Shown piece by piece: positions 1-6,221 of a DNA stretch of 10,012 nucleotides (within the stretch, counting starts at the first letter, position 1; the number at the start of each line of letters is the position of its first letter). Both the position numbers and the translations under genes were made by a program. The stretch comes from an uncultured Bacteroidota bacterium (lineage in GTDB: Bacteria; Bacteroidota; Bacteroidia; Chitinophagales; Chitinophagaceae). Under the pieces are notes generated by a model. It had not been told where the DNA came from. It searched no databases and was given only the letters and a program-made list of their open reading frames with translations. The stretch lies in assembly GCA_903933765.1 (NCBI GenBank), contig CAIZLI010000124.1, positions 1 to 10,012 on the forward strand, in the 5' to 3' direction.

Positions 1-5
1 CTTTG

Positions 6-90
6 CAGAGAGGAAGGGATTCGAACCCCCGATACGTTGCCGTATACACGCTTTCCAAGCGTGCTCCTTAAACCACTCGGACACCTCTCT
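6..90 (-). tRNA. tRNA-Ser (anticodon GGA)
   Basis: Read on the minus strand this folds as a complete class II tRNA. The acceptor arm is AGAGAGG (84-90) paired with CCTCTCT (7-13), with discriminator G at position 6. The anticodon loop TTGGAAA (52-58) carries GGA at 54-56, which reads the serine codons UCC and UCU. A long variable arm and a T-arm with the GGTTCGAATCC core complete the fold. The long variable arm and G discriminator are serine identity features. The 3' CCA is not encoded, so it must be added after transcription. A -7 promoter octamer lies 10 bp upstream. Confidence 0.97.
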
Positions 91-100
91 TTAAGGATTG

Positions 101-108
101 CAAATGTA
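101..108 (-). promoter_or_regulatory. -7 promoter box of tRNA-Ser
   Basis: The minus strand reads TACATTTG, a match to the Bacteroidota -7 consensus TAnnTTTG. If the start lies four bases past the final G, transcription begins near 97 and gives about 7 nt of leader before the mature tRNA end at 90. I see no clear TTG -33 element at the usual 17-23 bp spacing, so the call rests on the octamer and its position. Confidence 0.6.
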
Positions 109-133
109 AAATAAATAATTGGTTTTTTAGGGA

Positions 134-904
134 TTACTGCAACCCAAACAGTTTCTCCGCATTGCTAGTGGTTATAGCAGCAATCTCATGCAAAGGCAGG
201 GATTTAATCTCTGCTAATTTCTTAGCCACTGCAATCATATAAGCAGGCTCATTGGTTTTACCTCTGTAAGGTACTGGGGCTAAATAAGGGGCATCGGTTT
301 CAAGCACTAAGTATTCCATTGGAATATCTTTGACTACTTCTGCCACACCTGCATTTTTATAAGTGAGTACTCCACCCAATCCTAAATGAAATCCCATGCC
401 AATAATTTGTTCTGCCGATTCCTTGCTGCCACTAAAACAATGGAATACCCCACGCAATCCTTTTTTTGCAAAAGGCTTTACAGCTTCTATAGTTTCCCCC
501 ATCGCGTTTCTTGTATGAATGGCTATTGGTAATTGCAGGTCTAACGCCCACTGCATTTGTATTTCAAAAACAATATGTTGTTCCTTAGTAAATGTTTTAT
601 CCCAATAAAAATCTAACCCAATCTCCCCTATGGCAATGAATTTTCTTTTCCCTATCCAATTCTCCACCAGCTTTAATTCTTCTTTATAATTTTCCTTCAC
701 ATAACAAGGATGCAAACCCATCATGGCAATACAATGCTCTGGGAATTGCTGTTCTACTTTTAACATCGCTTCTAAAGTAGTGCTATCAATTGCAGGCATG
801 ATTATTTTATTGACCCCAACTGCTACTGCATTTTTCATGATCAAATCAAGATCTGAAGTCAATTCCTCGGCATAAACATGGGCGTGTGTATCAATAAACT
901 GCAT
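134..904 (-). CDS. TatD family metal-dependent hydrolase (3'-5' DNA exonuclease family)
   Basis: This 256-residue protein is a TIM-barrel metallohydrolase of the TatD family; members are Mg2+-dependent DNases acting in the cytoplasm in DNA turnover and repair. The expected metal ligands are visible: DTHAH near the N-terminus (H7, H9), GEIGLD (E94), IHTRN (H130), FHCFSGS (H155) and ETDAPYLAP (D204), followed by the family tail motif YRGKTNEP. The length is typical. An in-frame TTG exists two codons upstream at 910, but I chose the ATG at 902-904 because MQFIDTHAH matches the usual family N-terminus. No Shine-Dalgarno sequence or -7 box is evident upstream. The gene points toward tRNA-Ser, 43 bp away. 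The family assignment is firm, but whether it is TatD, YcfH or YjjV cannot be settled from the sequence. Confidence 0.95.
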   Translation of the reverse strand: MQFIDTHAHVYAEELTSDLDLIMKNAVAVGVNKIIMPAIDSTTLEAMLKVEQQFPEHCIAMMGLHPCYVKENYKEELKLVENWIGKRKFIAIGEIGLDFYWDKTFTKEQHIVFEIQMQWALDLQLPIAIHTRNAMGETIEAVKPFAKKGLRGVFHCFSGSKESAEQIIGMGFHLGLGGVLTYKNAGVAEVVKDIPMEYLVLETDAPYLAPVPYRGKTNEPAYMIAVAKKLAEIKSLPLHEIAAITTSNAEKLFGLQ

Positions 905-942
905 GATCAACTGGTTTGAGGCACAAAAAAAGGACTTTTTTA

Positions 943-1017
943 ATGAAGAACATACTAAAAGCCATTATTTATGCGTTTAAGAATAAAATTACTAACCCAT
1001 CCCTTCTTTGGATGTAA
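943..1017 (+). CDS. possible 24-residue small ORF ahead of a terminator
   Basis: An ATG at 943 opens 24 codons ending in TAA at 1015-1017. The peptide begins MKNILKAIIYAF and ends PSLLWM; it is basic and moderately hydrophobic, roughly amphipathic. An AAAGGA stretch about 8 nt upstream could serve as a ribosome binding site, which is unusual in this window. A clear plus-strand terminator follows 30 bp later, implying plus-strand transcription here between two minus-strand genes. No good promoter octamer precedes it; TAAACTTTG at 1015-1023 has one base too many. The ORF is short enough to be chance, and the unit could equally be a non-coding RNA. I do not recognise the peptide. Confidence 0.25.
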   Translation: MKNILKAIIYAFKNKITNPSLLWM

Positions 1018-1047
1018 ACTTTGTTTTTTATAGGGTACGGATTATAC

Positions 1048-1077
1048 AGGCCGAGGTTTCTACCTTGGCCTTTTTTA
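1048..1077 (+). terminator. Rho-independent terminator, plus strand
   Basis: A 9-bp stem (1048-1056 with 1063-1071; one G-T wobble) closes a 6-base loop and is followed at once by a run of six T (1071-1076). On the minus strand the hairpin is followed by GTATAATCCG with no T run, so it works in the plus direction. The only annotated neighbours are minus-strand genes, so it must end an unannotated plus-strand transcript. Confidence 0.75.
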
Positions 1078-1094
1078 TCCCTTTTTTTGAGTTT

Positions 1095-1715
1095 TTATAA
1101 AGCTTTAAATTGATACCCTAGTTGACTAAAATGCGACAATACTTTTGGCAATGCAACCTTTAATCGATCCATTGCTTTGGCACTATCATGAAAAACAATG
1201 ATGGACCCTGGCCCCGCATGTTGGATCACATTTTGGGCGCACTGATCACCTGAAATTGTCGTATCAAAATCGCCACTCAATATATCCCACATCATAATGT
1301 CTTGGGGTAAACTAGGATCTGAACGCAATGCCTTGATTTGTGCAAAACGGATTCTTCCGTAAGGTGGTCTAAATAAATTAGAGCGAATCGATTTAGTTGC
1401 TTGTTGAATGTCATCAATATAATTAGCAGTATTGTTTTCCCATCCATTCATATGGTTTTGAGTATGGTTGCCCACGGTATGATTGGCCTCCGTTAAAGCA
1501 GCATAGATATCGGGATACAATTGTACATTTTTACCAATGCAAAAAAAGGTTGCTTGGGCATTATAAATTGCCAACTGTTCTAATACAAATGGGGTGACTT
1601 CTGGATGCGGACCATCATCGAAACTTAAATAAAGCACCCTGTCTTCTGTGGATTTACGCCAGATACAAGACCTATAAATAAGCCTTAGCCAAAAGGGTGT
1701 TTTAATGAAATACAT
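1095..1715 (-). CDS. polysaccharide deacetylase family protein (NodB domain)
   Basis: This 206-residue protein is nearly all NodB homology domain, the carbohydrate esterase 4 fold that removes N-acetyl groups from chitin-like or peptidoglycan sugars using a divalent metal. The motifs appear in order: SFDDGPHPE (D33, D34), GNHTQNH (H84, H88 as metal ligands), RPPYG (116-120), MWDILSGDFD (around D144) and VFHDS (H176, D177). There is no cleavable signal peptide. The N-terminal KTPFWLRLIY segment resembles the start of short Bacteroidota homologues as I recall them, which supports this ATG over the TTG at 1721. A -7 octamer ends only 3 bp before the ATG, so the mRNA is predicted to be leaderless. 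The gene is divergent from gltX. The substrate is unknown. Confidence 0.9.
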   Translation of the reverse strand: MYFIKTPFWLRLIYRSCIWRKSTEDRVLYLSFDDGPHPEVTPFVLEQLAIYNAQATFFCIGKNVQLYPDIYAALTEANHTVGNHTQNHMNGWENNTANYIDDIQQATKSIRSNLFRPPYGRIRFAQIKALRSDPSLPQDIMMWDILSGDFDTTISGDQCAQNVIQHAGPGSIIVFHDSAKAMDRLKVALPKVLSHFSQLGYQFKAL

Positions 1716-1718
1716 ACC

Positions 1719-1750
1719 CAAAGATAAATGGTTCTTTTGCCCGTTTGCAA
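1719..1750 (-). promoter_or_regulatory. promoter of the deacetylase gene (-33 and -7)
   Basis: The minus strand reads TTG at 1748-1750, then 21 bp, then TATCTTTG at 1719-1726. This fits the Bacteroidota pattern TTG-N(17-23)-TAnnTTTG. Counting four bases past the last G puts the transcription start at 1715, the A of the ATG, so the message would have no leader. The -33 element lies 2 bp from the gltX -7 box on the other strand. Confidence 0.6.
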
Positions 1751-1752
1751 CT

Positions 1753-1760
1753 TATCTTTG
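1753..1760 (+). promoter_or_regulatory. -7 promoter box of gltX
   Basis: TATCTTTG matches TAnnTTTG and is identical to the divergent deacetylase box on the other strand. The predicted start near 1764 gives a leader of about 13 nt before the ATG at 1777. No TTG sits at the preferred spacing; a TTTTG lies 13 bp upstream. The box falls inside the longer open frame that begins at 1705, which argues that the upstream start is not used. Confidence 0.6.
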
Positions 1761-1776
1761 TAAAAATAAACTGTTC

Positions 1777-3324
1777 ATGGAAAATTCGGCTGATCAACAG
1801 GTAAGAGTAAGGTTCGCGCCCTCTCCCACCGGTGGTTTACACTTGGGTGGTGTACGTACTGTTTTATTCAATTATTTATTTGCAAAAAAATACAATGGTC
1901 AATTCATTTTAAGAATTGAAGACACGGATCAATCTCGTTTTGTACCAGGCGCTGAACAATATATATTAGACACCCTTGCATGGTGTGGATTAAGTCCAGA
2001 CGAAAGCCCTATCCATGGTGGCGCTTATGGTCCATACCGACAAAGCGAAAGAAAGCCGATGTACAAACAATATGCATCTCAATTAATAGAACAAGGTAAT
2101 GCGTATTATGCGTTTGATACCGCAGACGACTTAGATGCAAAGAGAAAAGAGATTCCTAATTTTCAATACAATCGTGCTACCAGAACTGGCATGAAAAATT
2201 CTTTGAGTTTACCTGCTTCAGAGGTAACGCGTTTACTCAATGAAAATACCCCTTATGTAGTGCGCATTAATATGCCTGATTCAGAGGAATTGATTTTTGA
2301 AGACTTGATTCGTGGCGAAGTGAAGTTTGATACTAGCATGGTGGACGATAAAGTATTGTTGAAAGCAGATGGCATGCCGACTTATCATTTAGCGGTGGTA
2401 GTGGATGACTTTTTAATGAAAATTACCCATGCATTTAGAGGTGAAGAATGGTTGCCAAGTGCACCAGTTCATATTTTAGTTTGGAAAAATTTATTCGGTT
2501 TGGATCAGATGCCAAAATGGGCACATCTTCCATTAATCTTAAAGCCTGACGGAAATGGTAAACTAAGTAAGCGTGATGGAGACCGTTTAGGCTTCCCTGT
2601 TTTTGCAATGGACTGGACAGATCCAAATACCAAGGAATCCACCATTGGATTTAAGGAAAGAGGTTTCTTACCAGAAGCTTTTGTCAATTTATTAGCCATG
2701 TTGGGTTGGAATGATGGAACAGATCAGGAATTATTTTCATTACCAACTTTGATCGAAAAATTTAGTTTAGATAGAGTACATAAAGGGGGCGCAAAATTTG
2801 ATTACGAAAAAGCAAAATGGTTTAACCAAGAATGGATTAAACAAGCAGACAATACTTATTTAGCAAGTTTAGTTGCACCTTATTTTGATGCAGCCAAAAT
2901 TGAAATTCATGAAGCAAGTTATTTAGTAAAAGTGATTGGTCTAGTGAAAGAGCGTTGTCAGTTATTAACCGACTTCATTCCTCAATCCTCCTTTTTCTTT
3001 GCTGCGCCAATTGAAATTGACACTGCTTCCATCCTGCCTAAATGGGAAGAGAAGAAGCACTGCTTCTTCGATGAACTAGCAAAATTATATCTAGCAGATT
3101 ATGAACAAGGGCAAAAAATGAAATCGTCAACAGAACTAGAAGCACATTTTAAAACATTAGCCACCGAACAAGGCCTTAAACCAGGTGATTTAATGTTGCC
3201 TTTTAGAATCATGTTAGTTGGTGGCAAATTTGGCCCAGGCGTTTTTGATATTGTAGCCAATATTGAAACAAAAGATGCAGCAAAACGTATCCAATACTGT
3301 TTGGATTTGTTGTCAAAAAATTAA
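1777..3324 (+). CDS. gltX: glutamyl-tRNA synthetase
   Basis: GluRS charges tRNA-Glu with glutamate in the cytoplasm. This 515-residue class I synthetase shows APSPTGGLHLGG (HIGH motif as HLGG, 22-25), RIEDTDQSR (46-54), a GEEWLPS segment (222-228) and the KMSKS equivalent KLSKR (262-266). After that loop comes an insertion of roughly 15 residues (GFPVFAMDW onward) relative to typical GluRS; I recall such an insertion from Bacteroidota enzymes. The zinc-binding cysteines of E. coli GluRS are absent at YYAFDTADDLD. The frame stays open upstream to an ATG at 1705, but the ATG at 1777 is preferred because a -7 promoter box lies between them and MENSADQQVRVRFAPSPTG gives a normal N-terminus. The next gene starts 15 bp after the stop, so co-transcription is likely. 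Confidence 0.97.
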   Translation: MENSADQQVRVRFAPSPTGGLHLGGVRTVLFNYLFAKKYNGQFILRIEDTDQSRFVPGAEQYILDTLAWCGLSPDESPIHGGAYGPYRQSERKPMYKQYASQLIEQGNAYYAFDTADDLDAKRKEIPNFQYNRATRTGMKNSLSLPASEVTRLLNENTPYVVRINMPDSEELIFEDLIRGEVKFDTSMVDDKVLLKADGMPTYHLAVVVDDFLMKITHAFRGEEWLPSAPVHILVWKNLFGLDQMPKWAHLPLILKPDGNGKLSKRDGDRLGFPVFAMDWTDPNTKESTIGFKERGFLPEAFVNLLAMLGWNDGTDQELFSLPTLIEKFSLDRVHKGGAKFDYEKAKWFNQEWIKQADNTYLASLVAPYFDAAKIEIHEASYLVKVIGLVKERCQLLTDFIPQSSFFFAAPIEIDTASILPKWEEKKHCFFDELAKLYLADYEQGQKMKSSTELEAHFKTLATEQGLKPGDLMLPFRIMLVGGKFGPGVFDIVANIETKDAAKRIQYCLDLLSKN

Positions 3325-3339
3325 TGTAAATTGTAGTAG

Positions 3340-3753
3340 ATGCAAACAGAAAGACCCATAAGAGTATTGGTAGCCAAAGTTGGTTTAGATGGCCATGATC
3401 GTGGTGCTAAAGTGATTGCCACTGCACTAAGAGATGCAGGTATGGAAGTGATTTATACTGGACTAAGACAAAGCCCCGAGATGGTGGTTCAAGCCGCTTT
3501 GCAGGAAGATGTGGACGCCATTGGAATCAGTATTTTATCTGGAGCGCATATGACCGTATTCCCTAAAGTATACCAGTTGATGGTTGAAAAAGGATTGAAA
3601 GATGTCTTGTTGACTGGCGGCGGTATCATTCCAGAAGAAGACAATAAAACATTACAAGATATGGGCATTGGTCATTTATTTGCACCAGGCACCAATACCA
3701 CTGATATTGCTGCCTATATTAAAAAATGGGTTGCTGAAAATAGGAAGTCCTAA
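3340..3753 (+). CDS. stand-alone cobalamin-binding subunit, methylmalonyl-CoA mutase C-terminal type
   Basis: This 137-residue protein is a single B12-binding Rossmann-like domain, matching the C-terminal domain of methylmalonyl-CoA mutase and the small subunits of two-part acyl-CoA mutases. The base-off/His-on signature is intact: DGHDRG (D17, H19, G22) supplies the axial histidine, followed by SIL (S64, L66) and TGGG (92-95). No catalytic TIM-barrel domain is attached or encoded nearby, so it must work with a large subunit elsewhere. By family knowledge it would bind adenosylcobalamin for a carbon-skeleton rearrangement such as methylmalonyl-CoA to succinyl-CoA; the exact acyl-CoA cannot be told. 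It lies 15 bp after gltX and 36 bp before an enoyl-CoA hydratase gene. No B12 riboswitch could fit in the 15-bp gap. Confidence 0.9.
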   Translation: MQTERPIRVLVAKVGLDGHDRGAKVIATALRDAGMEVIYTGLRQSPEMVVQAALQEDVDAIGISILSGAHMTVFPKVYQLMVEKGLKDVLLTGGGIIPEEDNKTLQDMGIGHLFAPGTNTTDIAAYIKKWVAENRKS

Positions 3754-3789
3754 TCGTATTTTTTTATTTCATCCAATAAATTAAGCACT

Positions 3790-4569
3790 ATGTCATTTCA
3801 AACTTTGTTTACAAAAATGGAAGATCATACTTTGATCATTACCATCAATCGACCAGAGAAATTAAATGCATTGAACCAACAAGTGATGCATGACTTAGAT
3901 GCCGTATTTGATCGGGTGTATAAATTTCCAGAAATTAAATCTGTAGTCATTACAGGCGCAGGACTAAAGAGTTTTGTGGCAGGTGCGGATATCAAAGAAT
4001 TTGAAGCATTGTCAAAAGAAGAAGCAACTGCATTAGCAAAAAGAGGACAGGATGTGTTTTTTAAAATCGAAAACTCCCCTAAACCAGTCATTGCTTGTGT
4101 AAATGGTTTTGCTTTAGGTGGTGGATGCGAATTAGCCATGAGTTGTCATTTTATCATTGCTTCTGAGAATGCGATTTTTGGACAGCCCGAAGTGAACTTA
4201 GGCATTATGGTAGGTTATGGCGGTTCTCAAAGATTGACCCAAAAATTAGGTAAAGCTAGGGCGATGGAACTAGTGATTACAGGTAACAATATCAATGCCC
4301 AACAAGCCTTACAATATGGGTTAGTGAACTATATCGTTCCACAAACAGAATTGCTAGACAAAGCGTTTTCTATACTTGCTGCAGCGCATACCAAGGCGCC
4401 ATTGGCCATCGCTAATTCTATCAAAGCCGTGAATGCAGCTTGGGATGAATCTGTCAACGGATTCGAAGTGGAAGCCAATCTTTTTGGGGATTGCTTCATC
4501 ACTGCAGATTGCAAGGAAGGCATACAAGCCTTTATTGAAAAAAGAAAACCGCATTTTACTGGACATTAA
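3790..4569 (+). CDS. enoyl-CoA hydratase/isomerase family protein (crotonase fold)
   Basis: This 259-residue protein has the standard length of a short-chain enoyl-CoA hydratase, which adds water across the trans-2 double bond of enoyl-CoA in beta-oxidation. Both catalytic glutamates are present: E114 in GGGCELAM and E134 in FGQPEVNLG. The oxyanion-hole segments are AGADIKE (64-70) and ALGGGCE (108-114). NRPEKLNALN (20-29) is the usual N-terminal crotonase motif. The loop after the second glutamate reads GIMVGYGG, where GIIPGYGG is commoner; this is probably a minor variant. The gene follows the B12 subunit by 36 bp with no promoter octamer between, suggesting a gltX-B12-hydratase transcript. 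Having both glutamates favours hydratase over isomerase, but substrate range is unknown. Confidence 0.92.
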   Translation: MSFQTLFTKMEDHTLIITINRPEKLNALNQQVMHDLDAVFDRVYKFPEIKSVVITGAGLKSFVAGADIKEFEALSKEEATALAKRGQDVFFKIENSPKPVIACVNGFALGGGCELAMSCHFIIASENAIFGQPEVNLGIMVGYGGSQRLTQKLGKARAMELVITGNNINAQQALQYGLVNYIVPQTELLDKAFSILAAAHTKAPLAIANSIKAVNAAWDESVNGFEVEANLFGDCFITADCKEGIQAFIEKRKPHFTGH

Positions 4570-4627
4570 TCCCCTTATTTATTCGAATTAAATCCCCCCA
4601 ACTGATCCAATTTTATAATTGCTGTCT

Positions 4628-4635
4628 TACCTTTG
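4628..4635 (+). promoter_or_regulatory. -7 promoter box of fumC
   Basis: TACCTTTG matches TAnnTTTG. The predicted transcription start near 4639 gives a leader of about 16 nt before the ATG at 4655. The -33 region is weak, with only CTG at the far end of the allowed spacing. The box lies inside the extended open frame that begins with TTG at 4619, which supports the downstream ATG as the real start. Confidence 0.55.
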
Positions 4636-4654
4636 CGGTATTAAAACTGCAAGT

Positions 4655-6049
4655 ATGGAATATAGAATTGAGAAAGACACGATGGGTGAAGTAAGCGTAC
4701 CAGCTCATGTTTATTGGGGTGCTCAGACGCAAAGAAGTATCGAGAATTTTAAAATTGCGCAGGACATCAACAGGATGCCTAAAGAAATTATTAAAGCTTT
4801 TGCTTATTTAAAAAAGGCAGCTGCCTTAACTAATTTTGATGCAGGTATTTTATCAAAAGAAAAATGTGATTTGATTGGTCAAGTATGTGATGAAATCCTT
4901 GCAGGTAAATTAGATGACCAATTCCCTTTAGTGGTTTGGCAAACAGGAAGTGGTACTCAAAGCAATATGAATGTGAACGAAGTGATTGCTTATCGCGGTC
5001 ATGTACTTCAAGGTGGAAGCTTAAATGATAAAGAGAAATTTTTACATCCTAATGACGACGTGAATAAATCACAGTCTTCCAATGATACTTTCCCTACTGC
5101 GATGCATATCGCTGCTTACCAAATTTTAAAGGAAGTAACTATCCCAGGAATCACTACTTTAAAAAATACCTTGGATGCAAAGAGTGCAGCATACATGCAT
5201 ATTGTTAAAATAGGTCGTACCCATTTTATGGACGCGACGCCTCTAACATTAGGACAAGAAATTAGTGGTTATGCAAGTCAATTAAAGCATGGATTAAAAG
5301 CCATTCACAATACATTGGATCATTTAAGTGAATTAGCACTTGGTGGAACTGCCGTTGGAACAGGGATTAATACACCAAAAGGTTATTCAGAAAATGTGGC
5401 GAAGCATATTGCGAATCTTACTGGATTGCCTTTTGTGACTGCCGAAAATAAATTTGAAGCATTGGCTGCACACGACGCCATTGTAGAAGCACATGGTGCA
5501 TTAAAAACAGTGGCAGTGAGCTTAATGAAGATTGCGAACGATGTGCGCATGTTGTCTTCTGGACCTCGTTCTGGTATTGGAGAAATCTTTATCCCAGACA
5601 ACGAACCAGGCTCTTCTATCATGCCAGGTAAAGTAAACCCTACGCAGTCAGAAGCTTTGACAATGATTGCTGCTCAAGTGATGGGGAACGATGTAGCCAT
5701 CAATGTGGGTGGATCGATGGGACATTTTGAATTGAATGTATTTAAGCCAGTGATGATTTATAATTTCTTACACAGTGCAAGATTAATTGGAGATGGATGT
5801 GTAAGCTTTAATGATAAATGTGCAGTTGGCATCGAACCAATCGAAGCAAATATCAATAAGCATGTAAATAATAGTTTAATGTTAGTGACTTCTTTGAACA
5901 CAAAGATTGGCTATTATAAATCTGCAGAGATTGCACAAAAAGCACATAAAGAAGGTACTACCTTAAAAGAAATGGCTGTGAAATTAGGATATGTTACACC
6001 TGAAGAGTTTGATGCCTGGGTAATACCTAAGGATATGGTAGGATTGTAA
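4655..6049 (+). CDS. fumC: class II fumarate hydratase
   Basis: Fumarase C interconverts fumarate and L-malate in the TCA cycle as a cytoplasmic homotetramer without an iron-sulfur cluster. The 464-residue length is close to E. coli FumC. Active-site segments are present: [14 protein letters not shown] (97-110), SSND (141-144), [16 protein letters not shown] (187-202, with H190), and the superfamily signature [11 protein letters not shown] (319-329) carrying the catalytic loop serine S321, K326 and N328. The frame extends to a TTG at 4619, but the ATG at 4655 gives the normal N-terminus [13 protein letters not shown] and lies behind a -7 box. The gene follows the hydratase by 85 bp, likely as a separate promoter unit, and is followed by a hairpin with a T-rich tail. 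The related enzymes aspartase and argininosuccinate lyase are less likely given these active-site segments. Confidence 0.97.
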   Translation: MEYRIEKDTMGEVSVPAHVYWGAQTQRSIENFKIAQDINRMPKEIIKAFAYLKKAAALTNFDAGILSKEKCDLIGQVCDEILAGKLDDQFPLVVWQTGSGTQSNMNVNEVIAYRGHVLQGGSLNDKEKFLHPNDDVNKSQSSNDTFPTAMHIAAYQILKEVTIPGITTLKNTLDAKSAAYMHIVKIGRTHFMDATPLTLGQEISGYASQLKHGLKAIHNTLDHLSELALGGTAVGTGINTPKGYSENVAKHIANLTGLPFVTAENKFEALAAHDAIVEAHGALKTVAVSLMKIANDVRMLSSGPRSGIGEIFIPDNEPGSSIMPGKVNPTQSEALTMIAAQVMGNDVAINVGGSMGHFELNVFKPVMIYNFLHSARLIGDGCVSFNDKCAVGIEPIEANINKHVNNSLMLVTSLNTKIGYYKSAEIAQKAHKEGTTLKEMAVKLGYVTPEEFDAWVIPKDMVGL

Positions 6050-6066
6050 TTTTTCTGAAATTTAAT

Positions 6067-6145
6067 AAGTAGCATATATACCTATTCCTGGCTCTCTAAA
6101 AACGTTCGCTACGGAATAGTATATATGCTACTTTTCTTTTTATAA
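6067..6145 (+). terminator. long AT-rich hairpin after fumC, probable terminator
   Basis: Segment 6067-6088 pairs with 6113-6133 over 21 bp with a single bulged C, around a 24-base loop. The stem begins AAGTAGCATATATAC and is closed at the loop by CCTATTCC and GGAATAG. A T-rich tail (6132-6141) follows, as expected for a plus-strand terminator 18 bp after the fumC stop codon. The stem is longer and more AT-rich than a textbook terminator, and part of it is repeated at 6175-6206, so it may have another origin or role. Confidence 0.6.
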
Positions 6146-6206
6146 AAAACACCAAGGATTATCAGCTCAAAAGTGAGCCAAGGAATAGGTATATTTTCTA
6201 CCACTT
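6076..6206. repeat. three-part inverted repeat with alternative pairing
   Basis: Three related segments lie in the convergent gap. ATATACCTATTCC (6076-6088) followed by GGCTC (6090-6094) is complementary to GGAATAGGTATAT (6182-6194) and GAGCC (6175-6179): 13 bp plus 5 bp with a small internal bulge. The same left segment also pairs with 6113-6133. The third segment continues as a diverged copy to 6206 (TTTCTACCACTT against CATGCTACTT-like sequence). The left arm can therefore fold with either partner but not both. On the minus strand the third copy lies just past the amidohydrolase stop, near a GCTCA-CTTT-TGAGC hairpin and a TTTTTT run. Confidence 0.55.
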
Positions 6207-6221
6207 TTATTTATAAAAATC

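Noticed and set aside
905..910. TTG start for the TatD-family gene two codons upstream
   Set aside because: The ATG at 902-904 fits the family N-terminus, and nothing favours the TTG.
925..942. A-tract and T-tract around GGAC as a terminator hairpin
   Set aside because: The stem would be only A-T pairs with a tiny loop; more likely it is an incidental A/T tract containing a ribosome-binding-like AAAGGA.
1705..1776. Upstream ATG extending gltX by 24 residues
   Set aside because: The extension overlaps the -7 box and the divergent promoter and precedes the normal GluRS N-terminus, so it is very probably untranslated.
3325..3339. Possible cobalamin riboswitch ahead of the B12-binding subunit
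   Set aside because: Only 15 bp separate it from gltX, far too short for such a riboswitch.
3340..3753. Truncated remnant of a full methylmalonyl-CoA mutase
   Set aside because: The protein has its own start, full B12 motifs and a proper stop, and no barrel-domain remnant lies upstream, so a stand-alone subunit is the better reading.
3825..4139. Open minus-strand frame of 104 codons inside the enoyl-CoA hydratase gene
   Set aside because: The plus-strand gene has full catalytic motifs; the antisense frame has no recognisable domain or start signals and is a shadow. The same holds for the antisense frames in gltX, fumC, the amidohydrolase and gyrB.
4581..4588. ATTCGAAT palindrome between the hydratase gene and fumC
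   Set aside because: It is only 8 bp, AT-rich, and has no second copy nearby, so it is expected by chance.
4619..4654. TTG start extending fumC by 12 residues
   Set aside because: It would start upstream of the -7 box, and the ATG at 4655 gives the usual fumarase length and N-terminus.
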